Shown here: positions 25,101-45,679 of the stretch, piece after piece
How the letters are laid out: every line of letters starts with the position of its first letter
Position numbering within the stretch: the first letter of the stretch is position 1
NCBI RefSeq assembly: GCF_000208865.1
Contig: NC_018385.1
Span: 867,298-931,297 of the forward strand
Length of the DNA stretch: 64,000 bases
DNA from: Neospora caninum Liverpool
Taxonomy: Eukaryota > Apicomplexa > Conoidasida > Eucoccidiorida > Sarcocystidae
Direction of reading: 5' to 3'
Made by a program: the position numbers and the translations under genes
The notes under the pieces: model-generated
What the model was told of the DNA's origin: nothing
Databases searched by the model: none
Seen by the model: the letters and a program-made list of their open reading frames with translations, nothing else

Positions 25101-27010
25101 TCGGCGAGAAAGGCGAGGAGGAGCGACACAGAGTGCTGTTGGAAAGAAGCACGGCGAGGCAGAGGAAGCGGGTTCGCGAGTGTTACAGGCGCGGCGGACT
25201 GTGCACGCGAGAGGGGTGTGGCTGCTCGACGCTGCCGCCGCTTCTGCGGCTGTGTTGCAGCACGCAAGAACTCCTTCAAATCGCTCTCGAGGCGAGCCCC
25301 GCGGCGACACTCAGAGAACTGTTCGATGTGGGCAGAGCGGACGCGTTCCGGTAAGCGGAAGGGACTTGGCTCTTGCGCAAAGCGCCAGGTCCACGGGCGG
25401 AGACGCTCAAACAGCAGTCAAGGAAGAACAGCGATGCAACGCAAACGAGACTGTGTGTCTCCGTTCCACAAGGAAGAGACGCCCGTGTTGAGTCGGATCA
25501 TACGCAGGCCTTTTACAGATTTGTATTCAGATCTATACACTTACGCATGTGTCTGTGTGTGTGTGTACGTAAATGTGTGTAGAGAGATTCAGCGAGTGCT
25601 TCGATCTCCCGATGTCTGGTTTCATGCGGCCGGGCGCCCTGTGTTGGTGTTTCGACAAAGGAAACCAGTTGCGCAGTTTGTACACGTTCCGCTGCCGACA
25701 CACAGTGCCCTACTGAGAAGAGGAGTTGCTCAGAAGGAAGGGTGCTCGTAGAGTCCTTTTCGGTGATTTGGAAAGCCTCGTTTAAGGTGATAGGGGGATA
25801 GCAAAAGCGGATATTCTCCACAGGGAGAAGTGGGGCGGTTTTCTTGTTTCCGGTGAACTTCCCTCCCCCTGTTTCGGCCTTCTCGCCTCCGCTGTCCTGT
25901 TCTTTCAGGTGGCTAGTCCTCGAGTACATTCGTTGTGAGGATCGTCTCATTGAGCAGGCAATGGCGGCTGAACGAGCAGCCCGAGAAGCTGAAGAAGGAA
26001 AACCTTCCCCGACCTCTTCCTCTTCTGCAGGTGCGCCGACGAGGCGTTCGCTAGTGGCGAGCCGTCTGCGCGAGCGATGGGATTCCGTGAGTTCGAGTTG
26101 GGGAGGCAGTGGTACGTCGGCCTCCGCTGACTCGCGGGTCTCTTCTTCTTCTTCCCTGTTTGCGAAGCACATGCTCTCCTTCGGGGAAGCACTGCTGGGG
26201 GGCGAGAGAGACGCGGCGGGGGGAGGGCGCGCCACGGAGCAGGAGACGGAGCGCGTCGCTGCCGAAGGACGTTCTGCGAAGAGAGAGGGAGCTCCCGAAG
26301 ATGCAAGGCGTGAGACGTGGGAAGAGGAATTGGCTGAGGCGATCCCTGTGACTGTGTTGAAGGACGGACGAGAGCCGTGGGAGGCCAGTGGCAGGTATTT
26401 GCCGGAGTCGCCGGCCGTTCTTGCGACGGAGAGAGCAGCCGAGCAGGACGACAGAGAAGCGAACGCGGAGCCAACCGCAGAGGACGACATCGCCGTTGGT
26501 CTACCTCAAGACGGGAGCGTCTCGCTCCGCCCCCTGCAGTCCCAAAACGCGTGTTTGCAGTGCCACGGCACCGACGAACCGCGCCGCAGCAAGTCTGTTC
26601 CGCCGTCGCCAGGCCGCGTGCAGCCTCTCCACGAGGGCGAAAGCCAACCGGAGGGAGAGGCCGAGCGAGGCGACGGAGCGTCGCTGCGCTCCTGTCGGAG
26701 CGCAGGTCTCTCCGGAGGAAGCAGTGCACTCGCAATGCTTGCGATGCTCGAGCGCTGCCCCCTAGAGAGGCAGTACTCACACATTTACACGCACTCCCAC
26801 TCGTGGAATGGAGACGGCTCTCGCTGCATGCAGCCGGAAGCCCACGCCCAGCCAGTGCTCGCGCGTCGAGGGTCGCGTCGAAACGGCGGGCACGAAGAGA
26901 GAAGCCACACCGGCGTTCGCCTCCACACTGTCCCTCGATCGCCTTCTGCCGCAGGCTACCTGGGGCCGACCGTTCAGGGATCAAGTCCGCACGTGCACAC
27001 ACACATGTGA
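17722..27010 (+). CDS. PL3: Patatin-like phospholipase (very large, six exons; 5' end unresolved)
   Basis: Patatin-like phospholipases cleave acyl chains from glycerolipids with a Ser-Asp dyad. Exons are 17722-21028, 21382-21723, 22600-22820, 23176-23385, 23549-25350 and 25909-27010. All junctions keep frame, giving about 2,327 residues counted from 17722. The catalytic domain is in exons 2-4. The glycine-rich oxyanion loop reads SPAGLLGPYHLGV, the nucleophile elbow is GASAG (Ser about 1219, created across the exon 2/3 junction), and the Asp is in CVDGFF (about 1338). Exon 1 encodes about 1,100 mostly disordered residues with Ser runs (near 19205-19280) and acidic stretches. Exons 5-6 add a long Ser/Ala/Glu-rich C-terminal region. 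Position 17722 is a GTG and the first in-frame ATG is 18883, so the true start is probably in an upstream exon. From memory, T. gondii PL3, an apical invasion-linked patatin, maps near histone H2Ba. The symbol rests on that recollection and needs a search. Confidence 0.85.
19205..19280 (+). repeat. TTC/TCC-rich coding low-complexity run (poly-Ser with Phe)
   Basis: An imperfect repetition of TCTTCCTCTTCTTCCTTT-like words inside phospholipase exon 1. It encodes runs of five or more Ser broken by single Phe. A likely site of length polymorphism. Confidence 0.8.
22113..22186. repeat. (ACAT)10 followed by an AT microsatellite in phospholipase intron 2
   Basis: Ten uninterrupted ACAT units occupy 22113-22152. 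After a short spacer there are about eleven AT units at 22165-22186. Both lie in the intron 21724-22599. A TA run at about 21836-21855 lies in the same intron. Confidence 0.9.
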
Positions 27011-30000
27011 CCGCAGGCAAAAGGAGAAATCGACGCGTAACGCGCGTTCTCCCTGGAGAGAGGATAGAGAGAGAAACCGAGGAACGGAGGAGCTGCGTGC
27101 CAAACTGGGAAACGTGTGGAGGGAAATGCCCGGGAAAAGATGCCGGGGGATTCCCTGGGAATTTGGCGTGATATCCGCCGGTGAACGCGCGTGCGCGGAG
27201 AAACGTTTCTGGACGTATTCTCGTGCCACCAAAAAAGCGTCGCAGAGAATGGGTTTACAAAGTCGGGGTCTCTCCGACTCTCGTCTGAAAAATTGGGAAC
27301 TTGAGTGTACATGCGTATCTTTTGGTGTGTCGAGCGCTTCAGGCGCGAATGAGACCGTCGCCAGTGCCGGAAAGTCGTTGCTCCGTGGCGCTGTGTCGGA
27401 TCTCCGAGCTGCTTTTCAAAGTGTGCAAAAAGAGTCGAAAAAGTGTGAAAAGAGGGGCTCGGTTTCGTACACGATGGTTCGTGGTCATCCACAACCGATC
27501 CTGGCGTAGGTTTCCTATGGGACTTTTCGTGGTCATGCTGGCGTGTTTTCTTGACTTTTTGACGGAAAGAAAAGTGTCTTGCGCAATACAGGGATCCTCA
27601 CCGGTGAAAAGGTTTTTGTTTGGAACTCAGATTGCATGCATGTGGAAGGACACGTGTACCTTTTTTGTCCATGGATACCAGGATGTACCAAGTTGTGTAG
27701 CGATGCACCTGCGACGGCTGTGGGCCGTGGAGAAGCCGAAAGACACACGAACGAGAAGGCTTCGCATCCTCTCGCCACTAACAAGCTGTCTGTTGCGCAG
27801 TTTGGCGCTTCTCAGTGCAACGCAGATGATTCATAAACATCGATACTCGTATTTGGATGCATAAATTTGTGCCGCCTATGCAATATACAGAATAACAGTT
27901 GCATCGATTGATAGAGATGCGTCAGAACACGTTTTTCGGGCGTTATTTGGGAGTTCACTTGTTGTGAGAGCAGCCCCCACAGGAGTTATGTTCAGTGAAA
28001 CTATCGGGCAGAGTCCCCAATGAACTGCGTGCACCTTGTTTTCCTCTCTAGCCTCCACAGCTACTGCTTAATCGGTCGGCATCGCTACAAGTGTTGAATA
28101 TGGCAGAGACAGAAAACCCTAAAGAATTCCGAGACGTTAAAAAAAGTGGGTTTCGTGCCTTTTCCCAGTTTATCATTCCTGTAGTCTTTTCCCTTGTTTC
28201 TCTTGGGCACGATGCTCAACTTCACCTGCAGCCGATCGGGGAGTTCGACAACCCGCATCATCACCGAAATGTTCAAAGACGATCGACCGCTGTGTATCCT
28301 GATGCGGCACACGGCATATCTGCTGGTGAAGCATTAAATCAACTCTACGCATACCGCCACAGACACTCTGAAGTGAGAGCGGTGTGTCGTAGGGACGACC
28401 GAAACGCGTGAGTTGCGACTTTTCTGCGGGTCTAGATCGAACCTATTCTCTCGTAGTCTTTCAGAGTGTGGCGGGGCATGTTGCACTGCTTGGTAAGCGC
28501 TGTTTAATATGCTGGGCCTCGTGGTTGTCATCCGGACTTGTTTTTTCACATTGTATTTCTGCGTTTTGGATCCGTTATGTAGATTTCCTCCTTTACAAAC
28601 GCGTGCAAATACGCTTTGAATGCCCCCCGCCGATATTGACTGAAGCGAGACCTATCGTGTAGACACAGTCACGAGAGCCCAAAACAACAACGTCTTCGTC
28701 TTGAGGGAGTTTCTGTTCCATCTACAGTCGACGGCTCTCCTCTGGATCTCATGGCATGCGCAAAGAGACTTTATCTTGGGCGCCAATCGCGATAAAAACG
28801 AGACTTGGGATCGGCGAGAAAAGTCGCGTAGTGGGCGTGGCGTCTCACGGCTTGTTCGCTGGCGGGACGTCCTTTCAATTCACAGTGCGTGTTCTTGCCC
28901 ATAAAAAGAAGGATTTCGTAAGAACCTCTGAAACAGATCTTGAAGCACGTGCCAACTCGAAGCAAACGCTCGTCTTCTCTGCAGGAGAGAGGCGGTATCG
29001 GCAGACCGCACGGGGAAATGGAGAAGGAACAGTTAAAAATCGCTCTTTTCGTAGTTGCTTTTCTGTGCACACTCGCTTTTCTCTCCAAATAACCCTCCAG
29101 GCTTGTAGAAAACGTGTTTCTCCCGAATCGAACCCCGAAACTTCCGGAAACTACGCCGCGGCTTACCTGTAGGACTCTCCTACATCCCGCTCTGATCGTA
29201 GATGGTGCAAGTAGAGGCCTATTTTCCTCGTTTTCTCTTCTTGTCAGTTCTCGATTTCTCTCCACGTGGCGGAAACTCTCAGAGGCCGGAATTTCTCTCC
29301 AGCAACGTCTTTCCACACACCGAAAACCGCCGCAATTCCTACCTGGAGATAAACCTCCGCAGCTACCAAGTGGTCATCTGTGTAATTCCAGTTTTTTTTG
29401 CCATCTTAGAACAATGAAACTTCTAACAAACTAGACCTCCTGAGTCTGCGGCTGTACGAAAGACAGGGAAGGCAGGGAATGGACTCGACGAGGATTTTAG
29501 CGACTGCTGTTTCGCTTCCGGTGTCTCTTAAGCGTTTTCCTGCTCCTGGAAAGGTGCCGTCTCTAGAGGAGGCCTCGAGCGTGCAGTTGTGTACCCTGCA
29601 GAAGCGCATTCCTCGGAATGGAATGCCAAAAAAGGAGTTTGAAGAATCGGAGATACGAAGGGAAACATCGGACACATAGAAGCTGCAGTCCTGAAGTGCG
29701 AAAGCTGTTCTTGGTACCGAAGAATAGGATCGAGGAGCGGTGGCGGAAGCGAGAGGAACGATGACTCTAACGACTCATCGTTCAGACCTCTCTTTGGTTG
29801 CCCTCTCTGTACACTCTTTCTCCGTCTTTTGAGCTTCCCTTGGCTGTCTGTATTTTCACGCAGAGCACGCCCCGTCTTCACTGTCCACTTGATTCCCGCG
29901 TAAACGAACTCCCCCACTGTTCTACCCTTTGTAATCCTCTTTCTCCGACACGTCGACGCTCTCCTCATACCTTGTTTCTGCTTCCCTAGGTACCAAGGAA

Positions 30001-30328
30001 AATCCCTTTCCTTCTTGTCTCAAAACCGTTTCACTGTTGTCTCCTCTTTTTCTGGAGGTGTGCGGACGACTCGCCAGCCTGGGCGTCTGTGCCGTTCTGT
30101 CTCTAACGCTCGCTCTTGTGTCAAAAGACAGACCCTCCTACGTCGTTCCCCTTCGTGAATCCACGAGGAAGAACGGATGGCATATGTCGCACACAAATGC
30201 CGCTAATCGAGGAATGTACATAAGAAGAAAACAAGGGGGGCGGATATACATATATGGTATTGACACATACGTGTATGTATGCTTGTATGGATGCATAGAG
30301 CGAAATACAGAGGTATGCGGCTGTGTAG
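27011..30328. other. Intergenic and unresolved 5' part of the CFAP70 gene
   Basis: These 3.3 kb follow the phospholipase stop. They contain the phospholipase 3' UTR and must contain the CFAP70 promoter and first exon(s), because the first supported CFAP70 exon starts inside its N-terminal domain. I could not pick the initiating exon. An open stretch at about 29202-29400 is possible but shows no recognisable homology. No tRNA or mobile element is visible. A TGCATGCATG word lies at about 27633. Confidence 0.4.
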
Positions 30329-40580
<10,252 letters not shown>

Positions 40581-40840
40581 CGGAAGAGAAAAACCTGCCG
40601 ACTTCAGTCGACCTTAAATCTCGTTCCAAACATCAGTGCACTCCAAGGAATGAAGTGATGCCTTTTTACCTGACTCTAGCTGGGGATATGGGCGGTACCA
40701 GGAGTTTACATATATATATATATATACGCGTATGTACTCATCTGCTGAATCAGATATCAGGCTAACGGCATCCACAAAGAAATGCTGGCAGAAATGCCTG
40801 CTCTGCGCCGTTTCGTCGTTGCCCTCTTCTGCGTAACTCC

Positions 40841-41449
40841 CTATCGCAACTGTCTAATAACTTGGGAAATAACACGCAAGCTTCCAGAGAAGACAACTTG
40901 CTGACCGTAGACTACCCAAACAAGGAGAAACGGCATGGTCCCTGGACATTCCTCCGTGACAAGAACCAAATTTTGCAAAACCACTGCCAACGTAGAGCTT
41001 GTGCTCGGACACAGACCAGGACGCTGGGACTCACTATTTCTCAGCAAAGCGAACAGATTGACAGAGCCTCCCCTTCCACTCTTGACGTCCACGAGTAGAG
41101 GAAATGTAGGTGCACACAAAACACTCCAATGTCTTGGATTTGCGTCCTTTATTCCTCCTGACACTGGTAAGGAGAGAACATCATTCGTGAGGACGCAGAA
41201 CCGTGGCCCTTTTACATCAAAGCACGCAAACCCCAATTCCCCGTAACCGAATCGTGTGACAATAACAAGCAGCGTGCCACTAAAACAGTTGTCTACGGTT
41301 TCTGTCGATTCACACATTGATGTTCTACCTTGTGAACAGAAACTACCGTTCAGTCGCAGGAAAACATAACGTAATAGAACCAGCAACACTACCACTGCCG
41401 GGGGTAATTTCTGGAATGAATTTCTAAAAAACCTTCCGCTACACTGCAT
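40841..41449 (-). CDS. Uncharacterised 202-residue ORF with a hydrophobic N-terminus (possible secreted or membrane protein)
   Basis: No family recognised. The frame is uninterrupted from ATG at 41449-41447 to TAG at 40841. After FRNSFQKLPP comes a hydrophobic core (AVVVLLVLLRYVFL) that could be a signal peptide or signal anchor. The rest has balanced composition, seven or so Cys, and a second hydrophobic patch near the C-terminus (MPFLLVWVVYGQQVVF). There is no gene on the opposite strand to explain it as a shadow. An ORF of this length is not expected by chance in DNA of near-even base composition, but it has no introns and no homologue I can name. It could be a species-restricted secreted protein, or a chance ORF in the CFAP70 3' flank. 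Confidence 0.3.
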   Translation of the reverse strand: MQCSGRFFRNSFQKLPPAVVVLLVLLRYVFLRLNGSFCSQGRTSMCESTETVDNCFSGTLLVIVTRFGYGELGFACFDVKGPRFCVLTNDVLSLPVSGGIKDANPRHWSVLCAPTFPLLVDVKSGRGGSVNLFALLRNSESQRPGLCPSTSSTLAVVLQNLVLVTEECPGTMPFLLVWVVYGQQVVFSGSLRVISQVIRQLR

Positions 41450-42175
41450 AGACTGAATCTAACCACACGCGCAAAAAGCTCGTCTCTGCGTGACGACGAA
41501 AGATTCCCTTTCCCGTCACCTTGATGCCGACACTAATGCTGAGCAGAAGCTGGCAAGGAGTCCTTTTTTTTTTGCGCGGGCATTCCTCGGCCTAACCGTA
41601 CACAGAAAAATCTGTGGAGAACGGTTAACCACCGAATCAACAGAATTTGGATTCGGCATGCGCATCACCATGTCTCAGAACCGTGCCTTTGCATTTCCCG
41701 GCCACGGCCAGATGCCGAAAACCGTCCTTGGTACCAGCCTGCCTGCCATCTTGATCTGGAAATGGCTGCGCGTGTCCACTGCGAAGTGGTGCCGACGATT
41801 TCCAAGAAGAACTGCAGCCAGTGAGGTTGGTGTCACTATGTGTACGTACACCGAGGGGCAACCGGTGTTTTCTGTGAGAATAAAAAACTGCACCTAAACT
41901 GGTCAACTGTCTTGAAAAAAAGGTGTGACACGCATACAACCACCTCCCTGTCGAGGTGTCTTCGGTGGTGATGCGGCGATGTGTACACGGGGGCAGAGGC
42001 AAAAATGGTTCCGTTCGGCGGTGCAAATGCAATCTAATCAACAAATAATCAGGGTGAAGGACTGTCCCGTTTTTTTATCTCTCCCACAGAAAAAAAGAGA
42101 AGCCGCACCGTGTCCATCCAGTATCATCCACCCCACCCCCGGTGGCGGCATGCATTTCCTGTGGAGGTGTTAGTG

Positions 42176-42209
42176 GAAGGAACTAGCCACCTAAATGAAG
42201 GAACTAGCC
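42176..42209. promoter_or_regulatory. 13-bp direct repeat upstream of histone H2B
   Basis: GAAGGAACTAGCC occurs at 42176-42188 and again at 42197-42209, 21 bp apart (two helical turns), about 250-280 bp before the H2B ATG. The spacing suggests paired factor binding; function is inferred. Confidence 0.4.
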
Positions 42210-42456
42210 GGGACGGCGATGTGGACGAATCGTGTTAACGACGACGTGTCCCCCTACAGTGTCGCTTGCAAGGGCGCCGAGGTGAGGTGGGGAAGGTGCG
42301 TTCGGTTGGGGAAGAACACCTCCACTACAATCGTTCTTCTGGATTTCTGCCCATTTACCGAAAAGCAAGACCAACTTGTGCATTTTACGCACACGTGTGT
42401 TTTTTCGCATTCCCCAGTAGTCTTTTGGAGAGTTCTTCCTCCTTTTTGTCGACAAA

Positions 42457-42807
42457 ATGGTGGCCAAGAAGTCCGCGAAATCTGCCAAGCCCAAGGCTTC
42501 CGGCAAGTCTGGCAAGGGCAAGAAGAAGAGAGCTGAGTCCTACAGCTCTTACATCTTCAAGGTTCTGAAGCAGGTGCACCCGGAGACAGGCATCAGCAAG
42601 AAGTCCATGATGATCATGACTTCTTTCATTGCAGATACCTTCGACAAGATCGCCTCTGAGGCAGGCAAGCTCTGCAAGTACAACAAGAAGGACACCCTGT
42701 CCTCCCGGGAAATCCAAACGGCTGTTCGTCTGGTCCTCCCCGGCGAACTCGCGAAGCACGCTGTCTCCGAGGGAACCAAGGCTGTCACCAAATACACCGG
42801 CAAATAA
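42457..42807 (+). CDS. H2Ba: Histone H2B, canonical type
   Basis: H2B pairs with H2A in the nucleosome core. The ORF is a single exon of 116 residues, ATG at 42457 in a strong context (ACAAAATGG), stop TAA at 42805. The basic N-terminal tail is Lys/Ser-rich ([20 protein letters not shown]). The histone fold follows with the diagnostic [36 protein letters not shown] and [20 protein letters not shown] segments. It matches the canonical Toxoplasma H2B and not the H2B.Z-type variant, which has an RRRKR-containing tail. Most histone genes in this lineage are dispersed and intronless, as here. No metazoan-type 3' stem-loop is seen after the stop. The symbol H2Ba, as opposed to H2Bb, is from memory of the sequence. 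Confidence 0.96.
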   Translation: MVAKKSAKSAKPKASGKSGKGKKKRAESYSSYIFKVLKQVHPETGISKKSMMIMTSFIADTFDKIASEAGKLCKYNKKDTLSSREIQTAVRLVLPGELAKHAVSEGTKAVTKYTGK

Positions 42808-44781
42808 ATTGAGGGTGCGAAAACCGCCACGCCCACATTGCGTCAGCTAGGGCAAAATGGCGCGGACACCGCTGAATGATTTTCTCAAGTAGTCTCGGCA
42901 GTAACAATACACTTGTTTTCTACGGCTCGGGCACATCACATGTGCAGTCCTGTCATAACCATTTTAGGCTTCACTAGAAGCCACCACCATGCAAACCCAC
43001 CCTTTTCGGCGTCTTGCATTAATTTCGCATCGTAGGGATTCGTAGTTGAACTACGATCCTATTAATTCCGAAAGATATTCTCCGAGAACCGGTTCTCGAT
43101 GGTAGTACCAGTTTTCTGGCGGTCTTGTGACCGAGGCTTAGGTACCTTTGAAAATTTGCTCTTTAGGCTAGCGGGACAGCATAGTCGACTGGAGCGGGTG
43201 TAGACTGACAAGGCCGCTATGACAGCTCCGGCACCGACTGCTTTCCTGCTTCTCCAGCTTCAGTGAGGGTAGACAATCAGTTTTTCTCTCGTTTAGTGCC
43301 TCTTTCCTGACTCTTCCATGTTGCATTGAGAAGCCTTTGTTGTCGATTGATCGCTCAGGCACGCGGCTTGTTTCAGCTTCACACGTGGGATGATGGGGAC
43401 AACCGTTACCCTCTTACCGTTAAGGCGTTTATTGGTTTGGTCCTGTATTCGGCCGTCTCGTGTCAGACATGAGGATACAAGGGAGGGCAATCCTGTTTAT
43501 TCACGGCACAACCACTTGGACCTTTTGTGACACTGGTAACTGAAGCTTGTCCCTTGGCGTTCTCGATTCCTGGAGCACTATTTTACTGCTAAAAAGTAAT
43601 CTGCAATAGATATGTGCAAATATAGAATTTGAGGTTACAAAGCTTGGAATGCTGGGTCCAGCCGCGCATTACAAACTATGCGGGGTGCTCTGCATGATGC
43701 TCTTGTTTGTTTACTATTCTTATATCTGAAGGTTTGTGTATCATCGCTCGCCGCTCACTGTATAGGGCTGGAAGGTTAAACACGGATCACGATTTCTTTG
43801 TTGTTCGTTTGGTCGTATTCTGTCGACACAAACGTGCACATAAAACGAGACTAACACCCCCAGAACAGTTTTTTTGCTATAGGCATCACTTTTTCCTCTT
43901 GAGGGCGAGCAGACGTAAAAGACGTTGGGATTTGGGCAAACATAACAGTACAAGTTTTTTTTATCGAAACCTGAATCGCCTCACATCGCTTTCATATAGC
44001 ACGTGCCTGTATTCACCGCGATAAACGAACCTCAGACAAATCCGTCATCTTCGGAAAATAACCGTCCAGCACAAGCCTGCTTACATCAATTGTTCAGAGA
44101 CTGCTGCCGCTGAGTACGTCCATATAGTGTCTCTTGGAAGCAAATTCGTGGGAGTACCTGTCCACCTGTTGTCCGACAACAGTTTCCACGTGCACAGGTG
44201 GATTTGCCACGTATCCTGAAACCCGTTTCCTCAGTTGTTCTTCTTCAGTATGTAGTGTCATCGACTATTTGGTTGTGCAGGCCTACACACTCATCATGTT
44301 CATCTGTGGCTGGACAATCTTCATCCAGGTATTCATCTCAGTACAACAGGTTGATCTAATACTGTAATTTACTACGCCAGCACCGCCTGCAGGATTTTTT
44401 ATCAGGCGTTTCCTGTTCAACGAACATCCTGGTGTACTGGCTCTTTGCTCATTTGTTTCTTGTGGTTTCCTTTGATGCGTAAAACTACCCTAGAGTTTCC
44501 CCCTCCATCCAGGTACACTTGTGATCGCAGCCGTTCAACAGCCTGTTCAGTTTCATTCCGGCAATGCAGAACACTAACACCGTTTTGCACGGAGGCGTGG
44601 TTTTCTAATCAGCGAACGCAACCTTTGCCTGCGTCACATGTACGCGCACAACTGATTCTCGTTTTAACACTTGCAACAAGTTGGGGCGCTACATTGTGCC
44701 GGGAAACAAGCGAAGGGCGGTGTTCCCGCCAATGTAACGGAGGCCGAGATCAGAAAACTGTCTAATGAAACATCTGCTATT
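42808..44781. other. Intergenic between H2B and the tRNA cluster
   Basis: About 2 kb with no convincing ORF and moderate AT content. Inverted repeats lie at 43036-43059 and 43083-43098 in the H2B 3' flank. Otherwise nothing stands out. Confidence 0.5.
43036..43098. repeat. Two inverted repeats in the histone H2B 3' flank
   Basis: GGATTCGTAGTT and AACTACGATCC (43036-43047 and 43049-43059) are inverted around one base, with one bulged T. CGAGAACCGGTTCTCG at 43083-43098 is a perfect 16-bp palindrome. Both could form hairpins in the H2B transcript if it extends about 290 nt past the stop. Confidence 0.6.
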
Positions 44782-44853
44782 GGTTCTATGGTGTAGCGGT
44801 TAGCACTGCGGACTCTGAATCCGCCGACCTGGGTTCAAATCCCAGTAGGACCT
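44782..44853 (+). tRNA. tRNA-Gln (CTG)
   Basis: A 72-nt cloverleaf without intron. The acceptor 5' arm GGTTCTA pairs with TAGGACC, the anticodon loop is CTCTGAA with anticodon CTG, and the T-loop is GTTCAAATC. The internal A-box (GGTGTAGCGGTTAGC) and B-box (GGTTCAAATCC) are intact. A T run follows within about 5 nt, suitable for RNA polymerase III termination. Confidence 0.95.
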
Positions 44854-45239
44854 TTTCTTCGAGGAAACGATTTTTGGGGGATCTTCCCTTTCCTTCCCAT
44901 TTCTCCTGTAGTGTTCTTGACAGGATGGCTGGTGGGGATCTCTTTCACATTCTCGTTTTTCAAGTATTGCTGAAAAAAGTCGTCGACTGTGGGGAAATCG
45001 GCCGAGGGGGGGACGTCTGCTGGTACTGCAGGTCAGGAAAAGGGAGGCAAACCGTTCGTATGACTGCTCAGTCAAACGATACGAAATCTATAAAAGGACC
45101 GCTTTCGGCATCAAAGCTTTGCCTAGATCTGTCATCACATTTTGCATGACTCAAGATAATTTGTGTTTTGGTTTTTCTGCTTCTGAGTGTATGCTGAGCA
45201 AGAAGGCTCGGCGGGTAACGCTCCCTGAGGGTGGACCAA

Positions 45240-45310
45240 GCGTTTGTGGTCTAGTGGTAGAATACCTCGTTGCCATCGAGGTGACCCGGGTTCGATTCCC
45301 GGCAGACGCA
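45240..45310 (+). tRNA. tRNA-Gly (GCC), copy 1 of the tandem set
   Basis: A 71-nt cloverleaf. The acceptor GCGTTTG pairs with CAGACGC (one G-T pair), anticodon stem CCTCG/CGAGG, loop TTGCCAT with anticodon GCC, T-arm CCCGG/CCGGG with loop TTCGATT. A T run follows at about 45314-45319 as a Pol III terminator. It differs from copy 3 by one base in the 3' acceptor strand. Confidence 0.96.
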
Positions 45311-45424
45311 CCTGTTTTTTTCTTTTAACCCGTTTTTCTAGGAATAATTCATATTTTTCTTTGCTTGCTGCTGAGAGTAACTGACGAGCCACTCCTGCGA
45401 TAACGCTGCTCACCAGTTGTCCCA

Positions 45425-45493
45425 GCGTTTGTGGTCTAACGTGTTTGAACACCTCGTTGCGATTGAATTCAGGCGTTCATTGTCAGCAACGCA
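45425..45493 (+). pseudogene. Decayed tRNA-Gly (GCC), middle copy of the tandem set
   Basis: It starts with the same GCGTTTGTGGTCTA and has CACCTCGTTGC where the intact copies read TACCTCGTTGCC, and it ends with CAACGCA. The D-loop (AACGTGTTTGAACA), the anticodon 3' stem (GATTGAATTC) and the T-arm have lost pairing, so it cannot fold as a tRNA. It begins 185 bp after copy 1 and 184 bp before copy 3. Confidence 0.85.
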
Positions 45494-45608
45494 CCCTTTG
45501 GCTTGCCTGTATCTGCGTGTTCAGGGAAATTCAAACTTTTCTTTCTTTGAAACCCAGTTTATCTAAAGAACGGGGCTCTGGCGATAACGCTGCACAAAAT
45601 GTGCTCGA

Positions 45609-45679
45609 GCGTTTGTGGTCTAGTGGTAGAATACCTCGTTGCCATCGAGGTGACCCGGGTTCGATTCCCGGCAAACGCA
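45609..45679 (+). tRNA. tRNA-Gly (GCC), copy 3 of the tandem set
   Basis: A 71-nt cloverleaf identical to copy 1 except CAAACGC in place of CAGACGC, giving a fully Watson-Crick acceptor stem. Anticodon GCC. The internal A- and B-boxes are intact. Confidence 0.96.

Larger units (their letters stand above)
40581..42456. other. CFAP70 3' flank and histone H2B upstream region
   Basis: Apart from the minus-strand ORF at 40841-41449, I see no gene here. A TA run lies at about 40708-40727. The last 350 bp should hold the H2B promoter, including a GCATGCAT word at about 42148-42155 (a TGCATGC-like motif known from apicomplexan promoters) and a 13-bp direct repeat at 42176-42209. Confidence 0.5.

Noticed and set aside
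28085..28411. ORFs on both strands (plus 106 codons, minus 75 codons) in the CFAP70 upstream region
   Set aside because: Short, mutually overlapping and without recognisable motifs or splice continuity.
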